DNA of 55,750 bases from the NCBI GenBank assembly GCA_016934675.1, contig JAFGSJ010000099.1:1-55750 (forward strand), in the 5' to 3' direction. Both the position numbers and the translations under genes were made by a program. Positions 36,901-48,907 of this stretch are shown here, in pieces. The notes beneath the pieces were generated by a model. That model saw nothing but the letters and a program-made list of their open reading frames with translations, had not been told where the DNA came from and searched no databases. Every line of letters starts with the position of its first letter. Within the stretch, counting starts at the first letter, position 1. This stretch comes from a bacterium (GTDB lineage Bacteria; CSSED10-310; JAFGSJ01).

Positions 36901-38219
36901 TTCGGCGACGTTACTCGATCGCGTTGAAGGACGAATTCTGTGATATTGTGGACGGGAAAACAGGGGAGCGAATCGATATTCGCGATCCGAGGGTCCATCT
37001 TATCTGGCCGCCCATGGGCGATCTGTCCACCGAGGTGGTGAAAGTCGCATCTCAAATGCAAGGGATTCACTCGACCCACTTGCCATTGCCCGATGTGCAC
37101 AGCACGCAATTGGCCCGGAATGTGGCCTCAGGCAAGGAGTGCATTCCCGCTTTGCTGGTCCTGGGCTCGGTCCTGAGGTTCTTTCAAGACAAAAATCCCG
37201 AGTCGGGTGAAACCATCTACGTGGTCTTCGTGCCCTCGACGCTGGGACCATGTCGGACCGGGCAATATTATGTCTTTTTCGACCGGCTCTTCGACGAAAT
37301 GGGCTGGGAGAACGTGGTCCTGCTGGTCGCCAATTCGGAAAACTCGTACCGCGAAGTGGGGCCGGCTTTCAACCGGAATATCTGGCGGGCAATCATACTG
37401 GGTGATTATTTCAGCGATATCCGGAATTCGCTCATATTACTGGCCAGTGATCCGAGTCAAGCCCTGGCAATATTTGCCGAACAATGGCAAGCTGTGCTGC
37501 GAGCCTATCAAGCTGGTCCCCGGGAACTGATCCGGCAACTGAAGCAAGTTGCCAATGTTCTTGGGAACATTCCCCGCAAGGCCCGGCTCGAAGACCTTAA
37601 AAAGGTGCTTGTTGTGGGCGAGATTTATGTCCGCAGGGACAACTTCTCGGTGGAAGAGCTTTCGCAGATGCTCATTTCCAAAGGGATTTATCCCAAAGTG
37701 ACCGGCGTCACCGAATGGATACATTATACGGATTTTGCCCGCAAGTTTATTTTGAAAGGTCGTCGTAAGAAAGAGGGTCTACTGCGAGCCCTTATCCACG
37801 GTGACCTCAAGGAAGAAGCTGTTTGTTTCATCGAGACAATCTGGAAGCAACGCGTCGAGGAACATATAGCGTCTATTCTGAGACCGACGGGACTGGTCCC
37901 CTATGTTCCTCACGATATGAATACAATTATCGGTCAAGGCCGACACGAGTTCGTGGACCCGGAGCTCGAGAGCGAAGCCACGGTATCACCGGCTGTAGCC
38001 GCCGCTGCCATGATGGATGGCTATTCCGGCGTGGCCATCATTGCTCCCTTTGGCTGTTTGCCCGGTCGCCTGATCGAGGGAGTTTACGCTCCCTGGGCCA
38101 AGGCACGTAACTACCCGGTCCTGGCCCTCGAAAACGATGGCCAACCCTATCCGCCCAATATCGTTTCGAGAATGGAGGTTTTTGCCCATAATGTTGCCCG
38201 TTTCGACCATTCTCAATGA
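33981..38219 (+). CDS. Giant CoA-substrate enzyme activase (BcrAD/BadFG-DUF2229 fusion)
   Basis: This 1412-residue protein contains two ASKHA-fold ATPase domains of the HgdC/BadF type. The first begins GIDIGSTTLKLCLL, the second (near residue 300) VLGVDGGSTTTKVAL. Each has Cys motifs for a bridging [4Fe-4S] cluster (CASGTGEF / ARCSVF and CSAGTGSF / EHCSAF). A CxxCxxxC-type cluster (CKACENLC...GGRC) follows near 595. A DUF2229 region begins with GIPMAFSVHSLWPFYAWF. The C-terminal third resembles the dehydratase subunit (HgdB-like). Family members use ATP to drive low-potential electrons into 2-hydroxyacyl-CoA dehydratases or benzoyl-CoA reductases; the target here is unknown. There is no convincing ribosome binding site. 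It is followed after 69 bp by the flavoprotein gene. Confidence 0.88.
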   Translation: MTEKALGIDIGSTTLKLCLLTDDGVEQEQLAHEGDVPGTLQRLIEVMGPKWAPPFRGCVTGTEGRHRIRLPEVIAAVAIESGLAALDLVPKAVVSMGGEDLVVYVLNDQGRIVNTYSGNKCASGTGEFLRQQLGRMNLQLKDLDAVCEGATVHRISARCSVFMKSDCTHRLNKGEVSKGDIALSLIKVMADKVSEFLIKARLSRGQVVMIGGVSRNRHLVEFVRRSNPGIELIVPAEASYFEAFGAAKLARDQGAEVPGHDLVQAGTGLTFKTFAPLSTARDLVRYAPSRRGAYDPEAEYVLGVDGGSTTTKVALINTEKLEIVAEHYGRTHGEPVTALKNCLRELKKQLGEHKPRISLVATTGSSRELLGVFLETAGVYNEIIAHTVGTIFFEKEVDTIFEIGGQDAKYVLINNGVPIDYAMNEACSAGTGSFLEESASGDLNVETAPEIGPIALHASSPLKFGEHCSAFINSDIRKAIQQGAAREDIVAGLVFSIVANYLNRVVGNRTIGDHIVLQGGVAKNPAVPLAMAQMTGKLITIPPDPELMGCFGVARLVLQKQAEGLIERSVFDLDEMIEKEIRYGREFTCKACENLCTIRRLEVNKHQYPFGGRCSLYTNQRKKRKMPPVEEIIDYTQVRSQMLFEEYAPDPGTFTARTPKVVGIPMAFSVHSLWPFYAWFFHSLGVKIERSSGIAPEGVAKQESNYCFPAEIAHGAIHDVLHKGVDYVFLPHFRDMPSMEEVHACTCPLTQGLPFYARQAFGLSEDKMIRPLVSFGNGFEASRTAFEDVAEQLGFERAAGSRAYTMGIEHYQRFLDAYHALGRQVLHEIEQHPERIYIALLGRPYNAFTRDANMGIPRKFTSQGISVVPFDLLCHNEAEIPPNNYWYYGQQNMKTVRQVRLVNNLYLAWISNFSCAPDSFMLHYVRWLMGQKPYLVVEIDSHTADAGLDTRVEAFLDIVESYRRHVSPAADKPFRRRYSIALKDEFCDIVDGKTGERIDIRDPRVHLIWPPMGDLSTEVVKVASQMQGIHSTHLPLPDVHSTQLARNVASGKECIPALLVLGSVLRFFQDKNPESGETIYVVFVPSTLGPCRTGQYYVFFDRLFDEMGWENVVLLVANSENSYREVGPAFNRNIWRAIILGDYFSDIRNSLILLASDPSQALAIFAEQWQAVLRAYQAGPRELIRQLKQVANVLGNIPRKARLEDLKKVLVVGEIYVRRDNFSVEELSQMLISKGIYPKVTGVTEWIHYTDFARKFILKGRRKKEGLLRALIHGDLKEEAVCFIETIWKQRVEEHIASILRPTGLVPYVPHDMNTIIGQGRHEFVDPELESEATVSPAVAAAAMMDGYSGVAIIAPFGCLPGRLIEGVYAPWAKARNYPVLALENDGQPYPPNIVSRMEVFAHNVARFDHSQ

Positions 38220-38288
38220 ACCGGACTCCGTTTTTACAAAACAGGTTTTCATAATCAGATGGCCTTATGACTACAGAGGTGAATCTGA

Positions 38289-40395
<2,107 letters not shown>

Positions 40396-40469
40396 TGTCT
40401 GATCCTATGTTTTGGTTGAATTAGGCACTGTTTGTTCATTACCACAGGTTTCGATTCAAGGGTCATCAA

Positions 40470-40498
40470 ACTGTACCATGATCGAAAGAATCTGTCAA
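40470..40498 (-). promoter_or_regulatory. Sigma70-type promoter of the four-helix gene
   Basis: TTGACA (40498-40493) and TACAGT (40475-40470) on the minus strand have a 17-bp spacer. The -35 box lies two bases from a second block of 9-bp repeats. Confidence 0.75.
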
Positions 40499-40500
40499 TA

Positions 40501-40527
40501 GTGTCCGACAGGTCCGACAGGTCCGAC
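40501..40527. repeat. Three 9-bp repeats directly upstream of the promoter
   Basis: Three units of GTGTCCGAC/AGGTCCGAC (plus strand) have cores that are the reverse complement of the GTCGGAC core in the coding array. They abut the -35 box of the four-helix gene. The remaining 236 bp up to the subtilase gene (40528-40763) are AT-rich, with AGGAGG before the ATG but no strong promoter. Confidence 0.8.
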
Positions 40528-40763
40528 AAGATTCTCTCAAAAAAAGTTTTTCCTTTTTCAAAGTAGGGACTTATATTAGTGCCAATACATAAATACAGGA
40601 AAGATGTTCTTATTTGAGAGATAGGTAACAAACTGAATGAGGGCGTATAGTACGGACTTAACCTGCAGAAAACAAGGAGGGAAAATATATTTATCATTTG
40701 TCATTCACATAGTGTGGACCAAGAAACTCTATTTTTTCGTTTAACCGACAGGAGGCGAATTTC

Positions 40764-43700
40764 ATGAAAGTGCTTCGGTTATTATCAATCCTTATTTTAC
40801 TAGGTTTACAGGTCATTTTCTGCCAATGTTCGATACAGGTCCAGGCTGCGGAGATTTCAGAGCAAGAAATCCTGCAGAGGTACTGTGTCGAGACAAGCAG
40901 AAGTATAGCCGATTTTGAGGTCCTTTCCTTAACTGAAGTATCATTGCCAGCGATCGAATTCAGTGGTTGGCGTTTTGAAATGCTGGATCGGGTGAGGTCA
41001 GAAACGATCATTCTCGGTATTGATCAAGAGGGGCGTCATTATGATTACAGTTTTTTGCTGAAGAGAACAAAACCACTACCGAAGCCGGAAAAACCAGTGC
41101 AACGGGAGATTCCTTCACGGGACATGGTCAGTGCGTCAGGCACGGAGCGTGTGAGTGTGCCTCGGCCAAAGGATGAGGACAGTACCCGAGAACGTGAGGT
41201 TTTGTCCAAACTCGAGTTTGCGACCCAGGACCGGAATTGGGATGAGGCCAAGGCCTTACTGTCGCAATTACCGGCCCGGAAATACGGGGACCTGATCGAA
41301 CGGTTCCAGGATCAGATTCCGCATGAGAGACCCGTATTACTGGAAGCTCAGTCCATGACCATCGAGGAGGAACGACAGCAATCGTCAATGAATGAAGAAT
41401 ACGAATCGTTCTTGTCTAATCAGGCTCTCGCGACGAGAAAACTCCAGGATGTTCCTTCGGGTGACGATGATAAGGAATGGCTGGAGCAGACACCGGTGGC
41501 TGGAGTGGATGAAGAGCAGTACAATAAGCAATCCAAAGCCATCAGGGGAGTAGGATCGGGTTGTACATATGCCACTCTCCAGGCAGCGGTTGATGCTGCT
41601 GTATCTGGTGATGATATCTACATTGCGATCGGAACATACAATCAGACGGTCAATGTTTATAACAAATCATTGAATTTTTATGGTGGTGCGAGCAGTGATT
41701 GTTCTTCTCTGACCGGATCAATTTCGACCATCGACGGGACTGGTCTGGCTGATTCCGTATTCGAAATTTACGGAGATACAACTGCTGACACGGTCCTGGT
41801 CCAGAATCTGGACATAATCAATGGTGAAGCTGATGCCAATTATGGAGGTGGTCTCGAGATCGATAACAACACCGTGGTTAATTTGGTGAACACCTGGATT
41901 TATAACAACGAATCGGGCTATGGCGGTGGGGTTCACTTGAGTGATGGCTCAGTGTTTGATATGAATTCCGGTTCCCGGATTTATAACAATTCAGCCACAG
42001 GCGATGGTGGCGGTATTTACTGTCAGGGTGGCACTGTCTATATTCGAGGAAACTCGAACTATGTGGGTGTATCGGGATATGGCAATGTGGCAGATTCGGA
42101 TAGTAACAACACGGGCAATGGTGGCGGTATTTATCTCGATGGCGGAACTGCCTATATTTATGGTTCGAGCGGGATCGGACGGGTGACCTATAATCAGGCT
42201 GAGAACGGTGGCGGCATATACGCATTGAACAGTGCTTTGATCTATCTCGAGGGCACGAATGCCCTGATCGGTTATAACGATGCTAATTTCCATGGTGGTG
42301 GCATTTACCTGGCATCAGGTGCCGATATTTATGTAACCAGCGCCTCGATCAATAATAATCACGCTACTAGTTACGCTGGTGGGGTCTATGTGACCGGCTC
42401 GGGTTCCAGCGCTGATTTTGATGTCATGGCTGCCTGCAGCGGGAAATGCTGTCAATTGAGTCATAATACGGCAGGATCGCGGGCAGCAGGTGCTTATGTC
42501 AGTGCTGGGGCGGAACTCGATCTCGAGATGGTCTATATGGAAAACAACAGCAATTCGGGCTTGGGTTCGGCGATCTATGCCCTTGGCTCGGGGACACTGG
42601 TCGAACTCGATAGCGTCATGATCACAGGTAATACTACCACGAGTGATTACCTCATTCGCTTGTTCAATTCTGGAGGAGCACCCTATGCCCGCGTACGAAA
42701 CACGACCATCGCTGGCAATTTGGGCCAATCTCAGTTACTCGGGATCGATGACCGGATCCGTCTCGAAGCCTTTGGCCTCATAGTCTGGGGGAATAACGGC
42801 ACAATGTTGACTGGTGAGGGAGATGTGACCATCGACAGTTCGATTCTGTCAGAAGAATACCCCGGCAGTAATAATCTCGTCTCGGACCCTCTTTTTCTCG
42901 ATGCTGCCGCAGGCAATTATCATATCAGTAAGAACTCACCTGCTGTTGATCATTGTAACGGTCTCTATAGCATCGATGTCGATTATGAGGCCAGGCCTCA
43001 TGACATCTATGGCATTGGCTCAAAAGGTCCCATTGGAACAAATGACACTCTGGCAGATCGCATCGATCCGAGCGGAAAGACGGACCATATCGTCCGGGTG
43101 ATGGTTGATGAGTGTCCGCTGTCAGAATTGGCCGCAACTTTGACCAGTATCACCCGTTTGGTCGATTATGGTTCATGGCTATGGCTCGAACTCAACCAGG
43201 CGGAATACGCAGCCTTGAAGGCGAGCGGTCTTAAGTATGAGGATATTGATCATTATGGAATAATCAGTTTCGGGAACTACTATTTTGATCCAATTCAAGA
43301 TGGCGAACCGCTTTTTCAAATGAGAGGCTTGACCGGTTCACCGGAGAATGCAAACGGCTATGGACTTCATCTGGTTCAATTGCGTAATCCGCTGACAGAG
43401 TCAGACCAGGCCCTGCTCGAGCATGCCGTTGTTCCGATTAACTATGTTACTGACAATACATATCTGGTTTGGGCGGACCAGCGTGGTCTGGAACGGTTGC
43501 GACAGAGTCCGCTGCTGCGCTGGGATGGCGCTTTTCATCGGGCGTATCGACTCGGAGCCCGTCTTGAACTTGACCGGGCCCAGTATCCGGATAACGAATA
43601 TGTCAAACTCAACCTGTCATTACTTGACGACGGGACACTTGACCGAATCGAAGACTGGCTCGAAAGGAATGCCGGAGAAATCCTGAACAAGGCCCCGCGG

Positions 43701-46700
43701 CATGTCATGGGTGAAGGAATGGCCATGCTGGTCTGGCAGATCGAGGTCCTGGGTGACATGATCGAACAGTTGACTTCATTTGCCAATGTTGTGCATATCA
43801 TGATCAGTTATCCATCTTTGCTTGATGATGAAAGTTCGGACCAGATCATTGCCGACAACGCCTCGGGCGGTATCCCCGTTGTGGGTTATAACAATTGGCT
43901 TACGACCACGGGCTACAACGGTTCCGGAGTAAAAGTCGCCATCGTCGACGGTGGTGTCGATTGGGACCATGTCGACTTGAATGTTGTTTCCGGGACTGAA
44001 TATGGCGGTTATGAGGAAGTCGGTGAACCGGGTTCGGACGGAGGAGCGGGCGATGGCTCTGGTCATGGCACGCACGTGGCCGGTATCGTCAATGCGAACG
44101 GGACAAGCGGTTTAACAGACGGTACTGGTTTCCTCTACGGTCTCGGAGTAGCGCCCGGGACTACTCTTCATGCTCAGGATGCGCTGGGTGACGGACCGGC
44201 TGTCGATATTTACACTCGAAGTTATGATTCGATCACCAATGGGGCCGATCTGTCCAATAATTCCTGGTACTATGACTGTCCTTTAGGAGGGTGCGGTTAC
44301 ACGGGCAATTGTGCGGACCTCGATGATTATGTTCACGATGCTATTTCCGGTTCACCGCGAAATCCCTTCATGTTGGTCTTCTCGGCCGGCAATGCCGGCA
44401 ATGATTGTGGCGGACCATATCCTTGTATGGAGTCGATTACCGACCCGAAAGAAGCCAAGAATGTGATCGTGGTCGGGAGCACAGACAGTGAGCGTTCGGC
44501 CAGCGGCGATATCGATGCCATTTCGGATTTCAGCAGTCGCGGCTTCTGTGTTGACGGACGGGTCAAGCCCGATGTCATGGCCCCGGGAGACAATATTATC
44601 AGTACCGAAAACCGCGATGGTCTGGTGGATATGTCCTGTGATCTATCACCGGCCGGGACTACGACCCATGCCTATTGCAGTGGCACGAGCATGTCTTCGC
44701 CCCATGTCACGGGTTTCGCTGCTTTATTCATCGAATTCTGGCGGGTGCATTACTACACTTCTTCAACTCCTTTGCCGGCAACGATCAATGCAGCCATAAT
44801 CTGTACGACCGATGATCTCGGCGGGGCCGATGACGGCTGGGGACATGTCATCACCAATCGTCCCAACGAGCATCAGGGCTGGGGTCGGGTCAACATGGAC
44901 CGTTTACTGAATCCACCGGTCCCGATCCAATTCTATGAGAACCCGCTCTTATTGGACGATTCGGGTGATTACTATGAAATCCAGATTCAGGCTTATAACA
45001 CATCTGAACCCTTACGGATCACATTGGCCTGGACCGATGCCCCGGGATTGGCCGATGCCAATCCTGCGTTGGTTAATAATCTGAATTTGAGGGTTACGGA
45101 CCCCAACTCGACCTATTGGCGGGGCAATTACTTTGGTACTGATGGTTGGAGTCAATCCGGAGGCAGTTACGATACCCTCAATAATATCGAGAATGTCTGG
45201 ATCGAAAATCCGATCGCCGGGACTTATACACTCCGTGTGACCGGAACAACTATTGCCGGTGACGGTTACTATTATAACGGCGATACAACCGACCAGCATT
45301 TCAGCCTGGTTTGTTATAATTGTGAGCAAGTTCAGGCCGGGCAGTATGATGCCGGGGCCGATGAAGCCTATGCTCTCGTTGGTGTCAATGGTGCTGTCTG
45401 TGAATATGGGACCATTGCTGATGCAGTTGCTGCCGCCAGTTCAGGCTCGACTATCTACATTCCTTCCGGCACCTATATCGAGCGGATCGGGACAATCAAT
45501 AAAGACCTGACCTTTGTCCCGGCAACAGATAATTGCTCATCCGAGGACCTGGCCGCAACCAGCTCAAGCGTCATTGTCGACAATAACGCCGGATTTGCGT
45601 CGAATGGCGGTATCGCCTATATTACGAGTTCTGCTGATGTCACCTTCCGCCACATGACTCTGCGTGATGCGAGCGCAACATACGGAGGGATTCTGTGGGC
45701 AAATACGGGTACATCCACTCTTCTCGATGATGCGGATGTGAGTAATGGCGTAGCGTCGTCAATCGGAGGCGGGATACGTTCGTTAGGCACGGTCGAGCTG
45801 ATCAATGACAGTGAAGTGATTAATAACGAAACAACCGGAACAGGTTATGGCGGAGGTGTGTCAATCGCCAGTCCAGGCACGTTAATCATGCGCAATGCAA
45901 GTCGGGTCGGCGATTATCTCCAGGCAAACAATTCGGTCACGCAAGGAGGCGGTGTTTATCTTGACGGATCAAGCCTCGAGATGTATGACACCAGCCGGAT
46001 CAGATCAAATGTGGCTATCACGGACGGCGGCGGAGTCTATGCTTACAACGGTGCCGATGTTATCCTGAATAACAACGCCTATATCGGGTACCTTACCACA
46101 AATATTACCAATGAAGCGGTCAATGGTGCGGGCATTTTTCTGACTGGTCCGGGTTCAACCCTGACCATGAATAATAATAGCGCCGTGGTGAAGAATGTGG
46201 CCAGCGGTGATGGCGGCGGCATCTATGCCGCTGCAGGAGCTGTGGTGACCCTGGCCGGCACTGCCCATATCGGCTCGACGACCGCGGATTACGGAAATGG
46301 AGCTGATAACGGGGCAGGTCTGTACCTGACCGGGTCCGGCTCGAGCCTGAACATGTCTGGTGATAGTAGTGTCCGCAATAATATCGCCTCAGATAATGGC
46401 GGTGGCATCAATGTCAATGATAGCGCGCTTGCTCTCATCGATAGCGCCGTCATAGACTCGAATACTGCCGGCTATTACGGTGGAGGCATTTATTGTGATG
46501 GTTTCGATCCTCTCGGTGATCCCTCACTGACCGTTCAGAATGCTACGGCCATCACCAATAACACGGCCATGGGCGGAGCTGGGATTTACGTAATGGGAGG
46601 ATCAGACACTGTCCTTCTGGATAACAGTCTGATCGATAACAACACCGCCTCATTCGGCGGCGGTTTCCGATTGAATGGAAATGGGACCGTGACTATGCAG

Positions 46701-48569
46701 AATGGTATGACCATCACCAATAACGACGCCACTGTCAGTGACGGGGGCGGACTTCTCCTGTCAGAAGGCGGGACCTTCGACCTGACTGATACGACGCTAC
46801 AATATAATACTGCGATTGGGAATGGAGGCGCGATCAGCTCCAGTTTCAACGCAGCCAATGTCATCACTCTGACCGACTGCGATATCCGCTGGAACAGTGC
46901 TGACTTGAACGGTGGTGGAATTAATAACGAAACTGGCACGGTCTCGTGTTATGCAAACTCGGATATGTTTGTGCTTGGGGTCAATATCGCCACAGACGGA
47001 GGCGGTTTGTATGACAGCAGTGGCAATACTGTCCGATTGCATGCCACTCACGGCAACAGTATCCAGTTTAATACCAATATTGCCGCTAATAATGGAGGTG
47101 GCGCATATATCACCAACGGCAGTCTTCTCGACATCTATGGTCAAGTTTCAATAACGAGTAATACAGCAGTGAATAATGGTGGTGCTCTTTATGTGGACAA
47201 TGCCACACTCTGGTTGGATGACTATTCTACAACGAGACCTGAAATCCTGGTCAATACGGCCTCGAATAGCAACGGTGGGGGCATATATGCCCAGGACTCG
47301 ACCCGTCTTGAATTCGACGGGGCGCTCATTGGGGGTGGGACCTTGGGAAACCAGGCCCCGAATGGCAATGGTGGTGGTATGTATCTGAACAATTCTGTCG
47401 CGAATTTGGACGATGTCACCCTCCAAAACAATACCTGTGCAACCTATGGCGGCGGAATATATGCAGTCAACGGTTCAACAATCTCAATTTACGCCAGTAT
47501 GTCAACGCCAACCAAGGATGATGGAGAGGCATATTCGAGACCGGGCGAGAAAGCCACAGCCTGCAATCCAGCTCTCCTGGCCGCGGACCGCTACTGTTCC
47601 GAAGTCCGCAACAATATTGCCGGTTCTGCCGGAGGCGGGATCTACCTTAACAACGGAAGTTCGTTGGATGCAGTCTCGACAGCCTTTATGGCAAACCAGG
47701 GCGTAGGTGCTGCCCTCTATTCATATAGTGCGACTGATTCGGTCACAATCCGTAATTGCCGGTTCAGCGATAATACCGGCACAAATGCGGCTCGATTCTG
47801 GCTGACTGAAACCGTGCTTCTCGAGAACAACACCTTTGCTGACAATTCAACCAACTCTTTATCAGTTAATAGCGCCTCGGCCACATCGACGTTTAACAAC
47901 AACATATTCTGGGATGGGAGTGCCAGCATAATCAACGGAACGATACTCGGGAGTTGCAACAATTCTCAACATGGCGAATTTCCCGGCATCTCGCAGGCCC
48001 CACTCTTCGAAACTACTTCTCGCGGCGACTATCATCTTGGCCTCGGTTCACCCTGTATCGATGCCTGTACAAGTGGCTACGCTGCTGACCTCGATAACGT
48101 GGCCCGTCCTAAAAACGGTGATGGGGCTGCCTCGTCTTCAGAATATGATATGGGGGCATTCGAGCACGGGGATGTTTCGGCTGCGCCGCCACCACCGACA
48201 CCGGATGGCGATAATGTTCCCGGAACACCGGTCGAAGGACAGAAACTGGCCGCCGATGGCAGCCAGATCAGAATCACCTGGGACGTCCTGACCTGCCCAG
48301 CCGACCAGTACCTGTTGCTTTACGGCAATCTGAGTACGGTCTCCGGTTATGCCAACAGCTGTATCGATAACATCGACCCGGATGAGAACGGGAGTTACGA
48401 CTGGTTAACCGTGCCTTCAACCAATACCTGGTTTGTTATCGTCAGCAGCTCGGGCATCGATGTCGAAGGAAGCTGGGGGACCAACAGCAGCAACATCGAA
48501 CGAGATACATCGCCCGCTGCTCCTTCTGCCTGTAGTGCCTCAAAGGATACGTCGGGCACCTGTCCATAA
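40764..48569 (+). CDS. Giant secreted subtilase flanked by two beta-helix regions
   Basis: This 2601-residue exported protein has a signal peptide (about 1-29, ending VQAAE). A charged segment (50-250) is followed by right-handed beta-helix region 1 (about 260-740) with NGGGIYL-type polymorphic-outer-membrane-protein repeats. A propeptide-like segment (about 770-1040) precedes an S8 peptidase domain with Asp1062 (IVDGGVDWD), His1101 (GHGTHVAG) and Ser1309 (SGTSMSSPH). A KP-43-like beta-sandwich (RITLAWTDAPG, about 1395-1500) follows. Beta-helix region 2 (about 1535-2460) and a short beta-rich C-terminus complete it. AGGAGG lies 8 bases before the ATG. A surface protease with carbohydrate- or matrix-binding helices is the likely picture. 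No C-terminal anchor is seen. A strong terminator follows. Confidence 0.88.
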   Translation: MKVLRLLSILILLGLQVIFCQCSIQVQAAEISEQEILQRYCVETSRSIADFEVLSLTEVSLPAIEFSGWRFEMLDRVRSETIILGIDQEGRHYDYSFLLKRTKPLPKPEKPVQREIPSRDMVSASGTERVSVPRPKDEDSTREREVLSKLEFATQDRNWDEAKALLSQLPARKYGDLIERFQDQIPHERPVLLEAQSMTIEEERQQSSMNEEYESFLSNQALATRKLQDVPSGDDDKEWLEQTPVAGVDEEQYNKQSKAIRGVGSGCTYATLQAAVDAAVSGDDIYIAIGTYNQTVNVYNKSLNFYGGASSDCSSLTGSISTIDGTGLADSVFEIYGDTTADTVLVQNLDIINGEADANYGGGLEIDNNTVVNLVNTWIYNNESGYGGGVHLSDGSVFDMNSGSRIYNNSATGDGGGIYCQGGTVYIRGNSNYVGVSGYGNVADSDSNNTGNGGGIYLDGGTAYIYGSSGIGRVTYNQAENGGGIYALNSALIYLEGTNALIGYNDANFHGGGIYLASGADIYVTSASINNNHATSYAGGVYVTGSGSSADFDVMAACSGKCCQLSHNTAGSRAAGAYVSAGAELDLEMVYMENNSNSGLGSAIYALGSGTLVELDSVMITGNTTTSDYLIRLFNSGGAPYARVRNTTIAGNLGQSQLLGIDDRIRLEAFGLIVWGNNGTMLTGEGDVTIDSSILSEEYPGSNNLVSDPLFLDAAAGNYHISKNSPAVDHCNGLYSIDVDYEARPHDIYGIGSKGPIGTNDTLADRIDPSGKTDHIVRVMVDECPLSELAATLTSITRLVDYGSWLWLELNQAEYAALKASGLKYEDIDHYGIISFGNYYFDPIQDGEPLFQMRGLTGSPENANGYGLHLVQLRNPLTESDQALLEHAVVPINYVTDNTYLVWADQRGLERLRQSPLLRWDGAFHRAYRLGARLELDRAQYPDNEYVKLNLSLLDDGTLDRIEDWLERNAGEILNKAPRHVMGEGMAMLVWQIEVLGDMIEQLTSFANVVHIMISYPSLLDDESSDQIIADNASGGIPVVGYNNWLTTTGYNGSGVKVAIVDGGVDWDHVDLNVVSGTEYGGYEEVGEPGSDGGAGDGSGHGTHVAGIVNANGTSGLTDGTGFLYGLGVAPGTTLHAQDALGDGPAVDIYTRSYDSITNGADLSNNSWYYDCPLGGCGYTGNCADLDDYVHDAISGSPRNPFMLVFSAGNAGNDCGGPYPCMESITDPKEAKNVIVVGSTDSERSASGDIDAISDFSSRGFCVDGRVKPDVMAPGDNIISTENRDGLVDMSCDLSPAGTTTHAYCSGTSMSSPHVTGFAALFIEFWRVHYYTSSTPLPATINAAIICTTDDLGGADDGWGHVITNRPNEHQGWGRVNMDRLLNPPVPIQFYENPLLLDDSGDYYEIQIQAYNTSEPLRITLAWTDAPGLADANPALVNNLNLRVTDPNSTYWRGNYFGTDGWSQSGGSYDTLNNIENVWIENPIAGTYTLRVTGTTIAGDGYYYNGDTTDQHFSLVCYNCEQVQAGQYDAGADEAYALVGVNGAVCEYGTIADAVAAASSGSTIYIPSGTYIERIGTINKDLTFVPATDNCSSEDLAATSSSVIVDNNAGFASNGGIAYITSSADVTFRHMTLRDASATYGGILWANTGTSTLLDDADVSNGVASSIGGGIRSLGTVELINDSEVINNETTGTGYGGGVSIASPGTLIMRNASRVGDYLQANNSVTQGGGVYLDGSSLEMYDTSRIRSNVAITDGGGVYAYNGADVILNNNAYIGYLTTNITNEAVNGAGIFLTGPGSTLTMNNNSAVVKNVASGDGGGIYAAAGAVVTLAGTAHIGSTTADYGNGADNGAGLYLTGSGSSLNMSGDSSVRNNIASDNGGGINVNDSALALIDSAVIDSNTAGYYGGGIYCDGFDPLGDPSLTVQNATAITNNTAMGGAGIYVMGGSDTVLLDNSLIDNNTASFGGGFRLNGNGTVTMQNGMTITNNDATVSDGGGLLLSEGGTFDLTDTTLQYNTAIGNGGAISSSFNAANVITLTDCDIRWNSADLNGGGINNETGTVSCYANSDMFVLGVNIATDGGGLYDSSGNTVRLHATHGNSIQFNTNIAANNGGGAYITNGSLLDIYGQVSITSNTAVNNGGALYVDNATLWLDDYSTTRPEILVNTASNSNGGGIYAQDSTRLEFDGALIGGGTLGNQAPNGNGGGMYLNNSVANLDDVTLQNNTCATYGGGIYAVNGSTISIYASMSTPTKDDGEAYSRPGEKATACNPALLAADRYCSEVRNNIAGSAGGGIYLNNGSSLDAVSTAFMANQGVGAALYSYSATDSVTIRNCRFSDNTGTNAARFWLTETVLLENNTFADNSTNSLSVNSASATSTFNNNIFWDGSASIINGTILGSCNNSQHGEFPGISQAPLFETTSRGDYHLGLGSPCIDACTSGYAADLDNVARPKNGDGAASSSEYDMGAFEHGDVSAAPPPPTPDGDNVPGTPVEGQKLAADGSQIRITWDVLTCPADQYLLLYGNLSTVSGYANSCIDNIDPDENGSYDWLTVPSTNTWFVIVSSSGIDVEGSWGTNSSNIERDTSPAAPSACSASKDTSGTCP

Positions 48570-48593
48570 CGGGGACCACAGCTTTAACTTCAC

Positions 48594-48621
48594 GAGCCGG
48601 TCATCGACCGGCTCTTTTTTT
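48594..48621 (+). terminator. Intrinsic terminator of the subtilase gene
   Basis: GAGCCGGTC (48594-48602) pairs with GACCGGCTC (48606-48614) around ATC and is followed by seven T. It begins 25 bp after the stop. Confidence 0.92.
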
Positions 48622-48907
48622 AAACATTATAAATAAGGGACATACAAAATTCAAATGAATCGATGAGTTGAAAGGGAGGTCCGGTTTCAGGTCAGGGGGA
48701 GTAAAGCATCGTAAATTGCTGCTTCACAGCTACCAGCGAAATTTTGACTTTACAAGGCAGTACTATTCGGTTACCATATCGTATCGCACATGGACCTATT
48801 GGAAAAGCAGAAAGCTCTTCATTCGTAGAAAGAATGCGGCCTATGTGTCGTCCATGCTCATCTTCATGATCTGAGTAGTCGGTAAGCGGCAGAAAGGGAA
48901 TGTAACG
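48622..48907 (+). other. Intergenic leader before the beta-helix gene
   Basis: Within the 338-bp gap after the subtilase gene, no clear promoter or structured RNA is visible. A 68-codon reading frame (48668-48874) has no family resemblance and an odd composition, so it is not called. AAAGGGA lies 9 bases before the next start codon. Confidence 0.5.

Noticed and set aside
48668..48874. 68-codon reading frame before the beta-helix gene
   Set aside because: Its composition is unlike neighbouring proteins, no domain is visible, and it lies in the probable leader.
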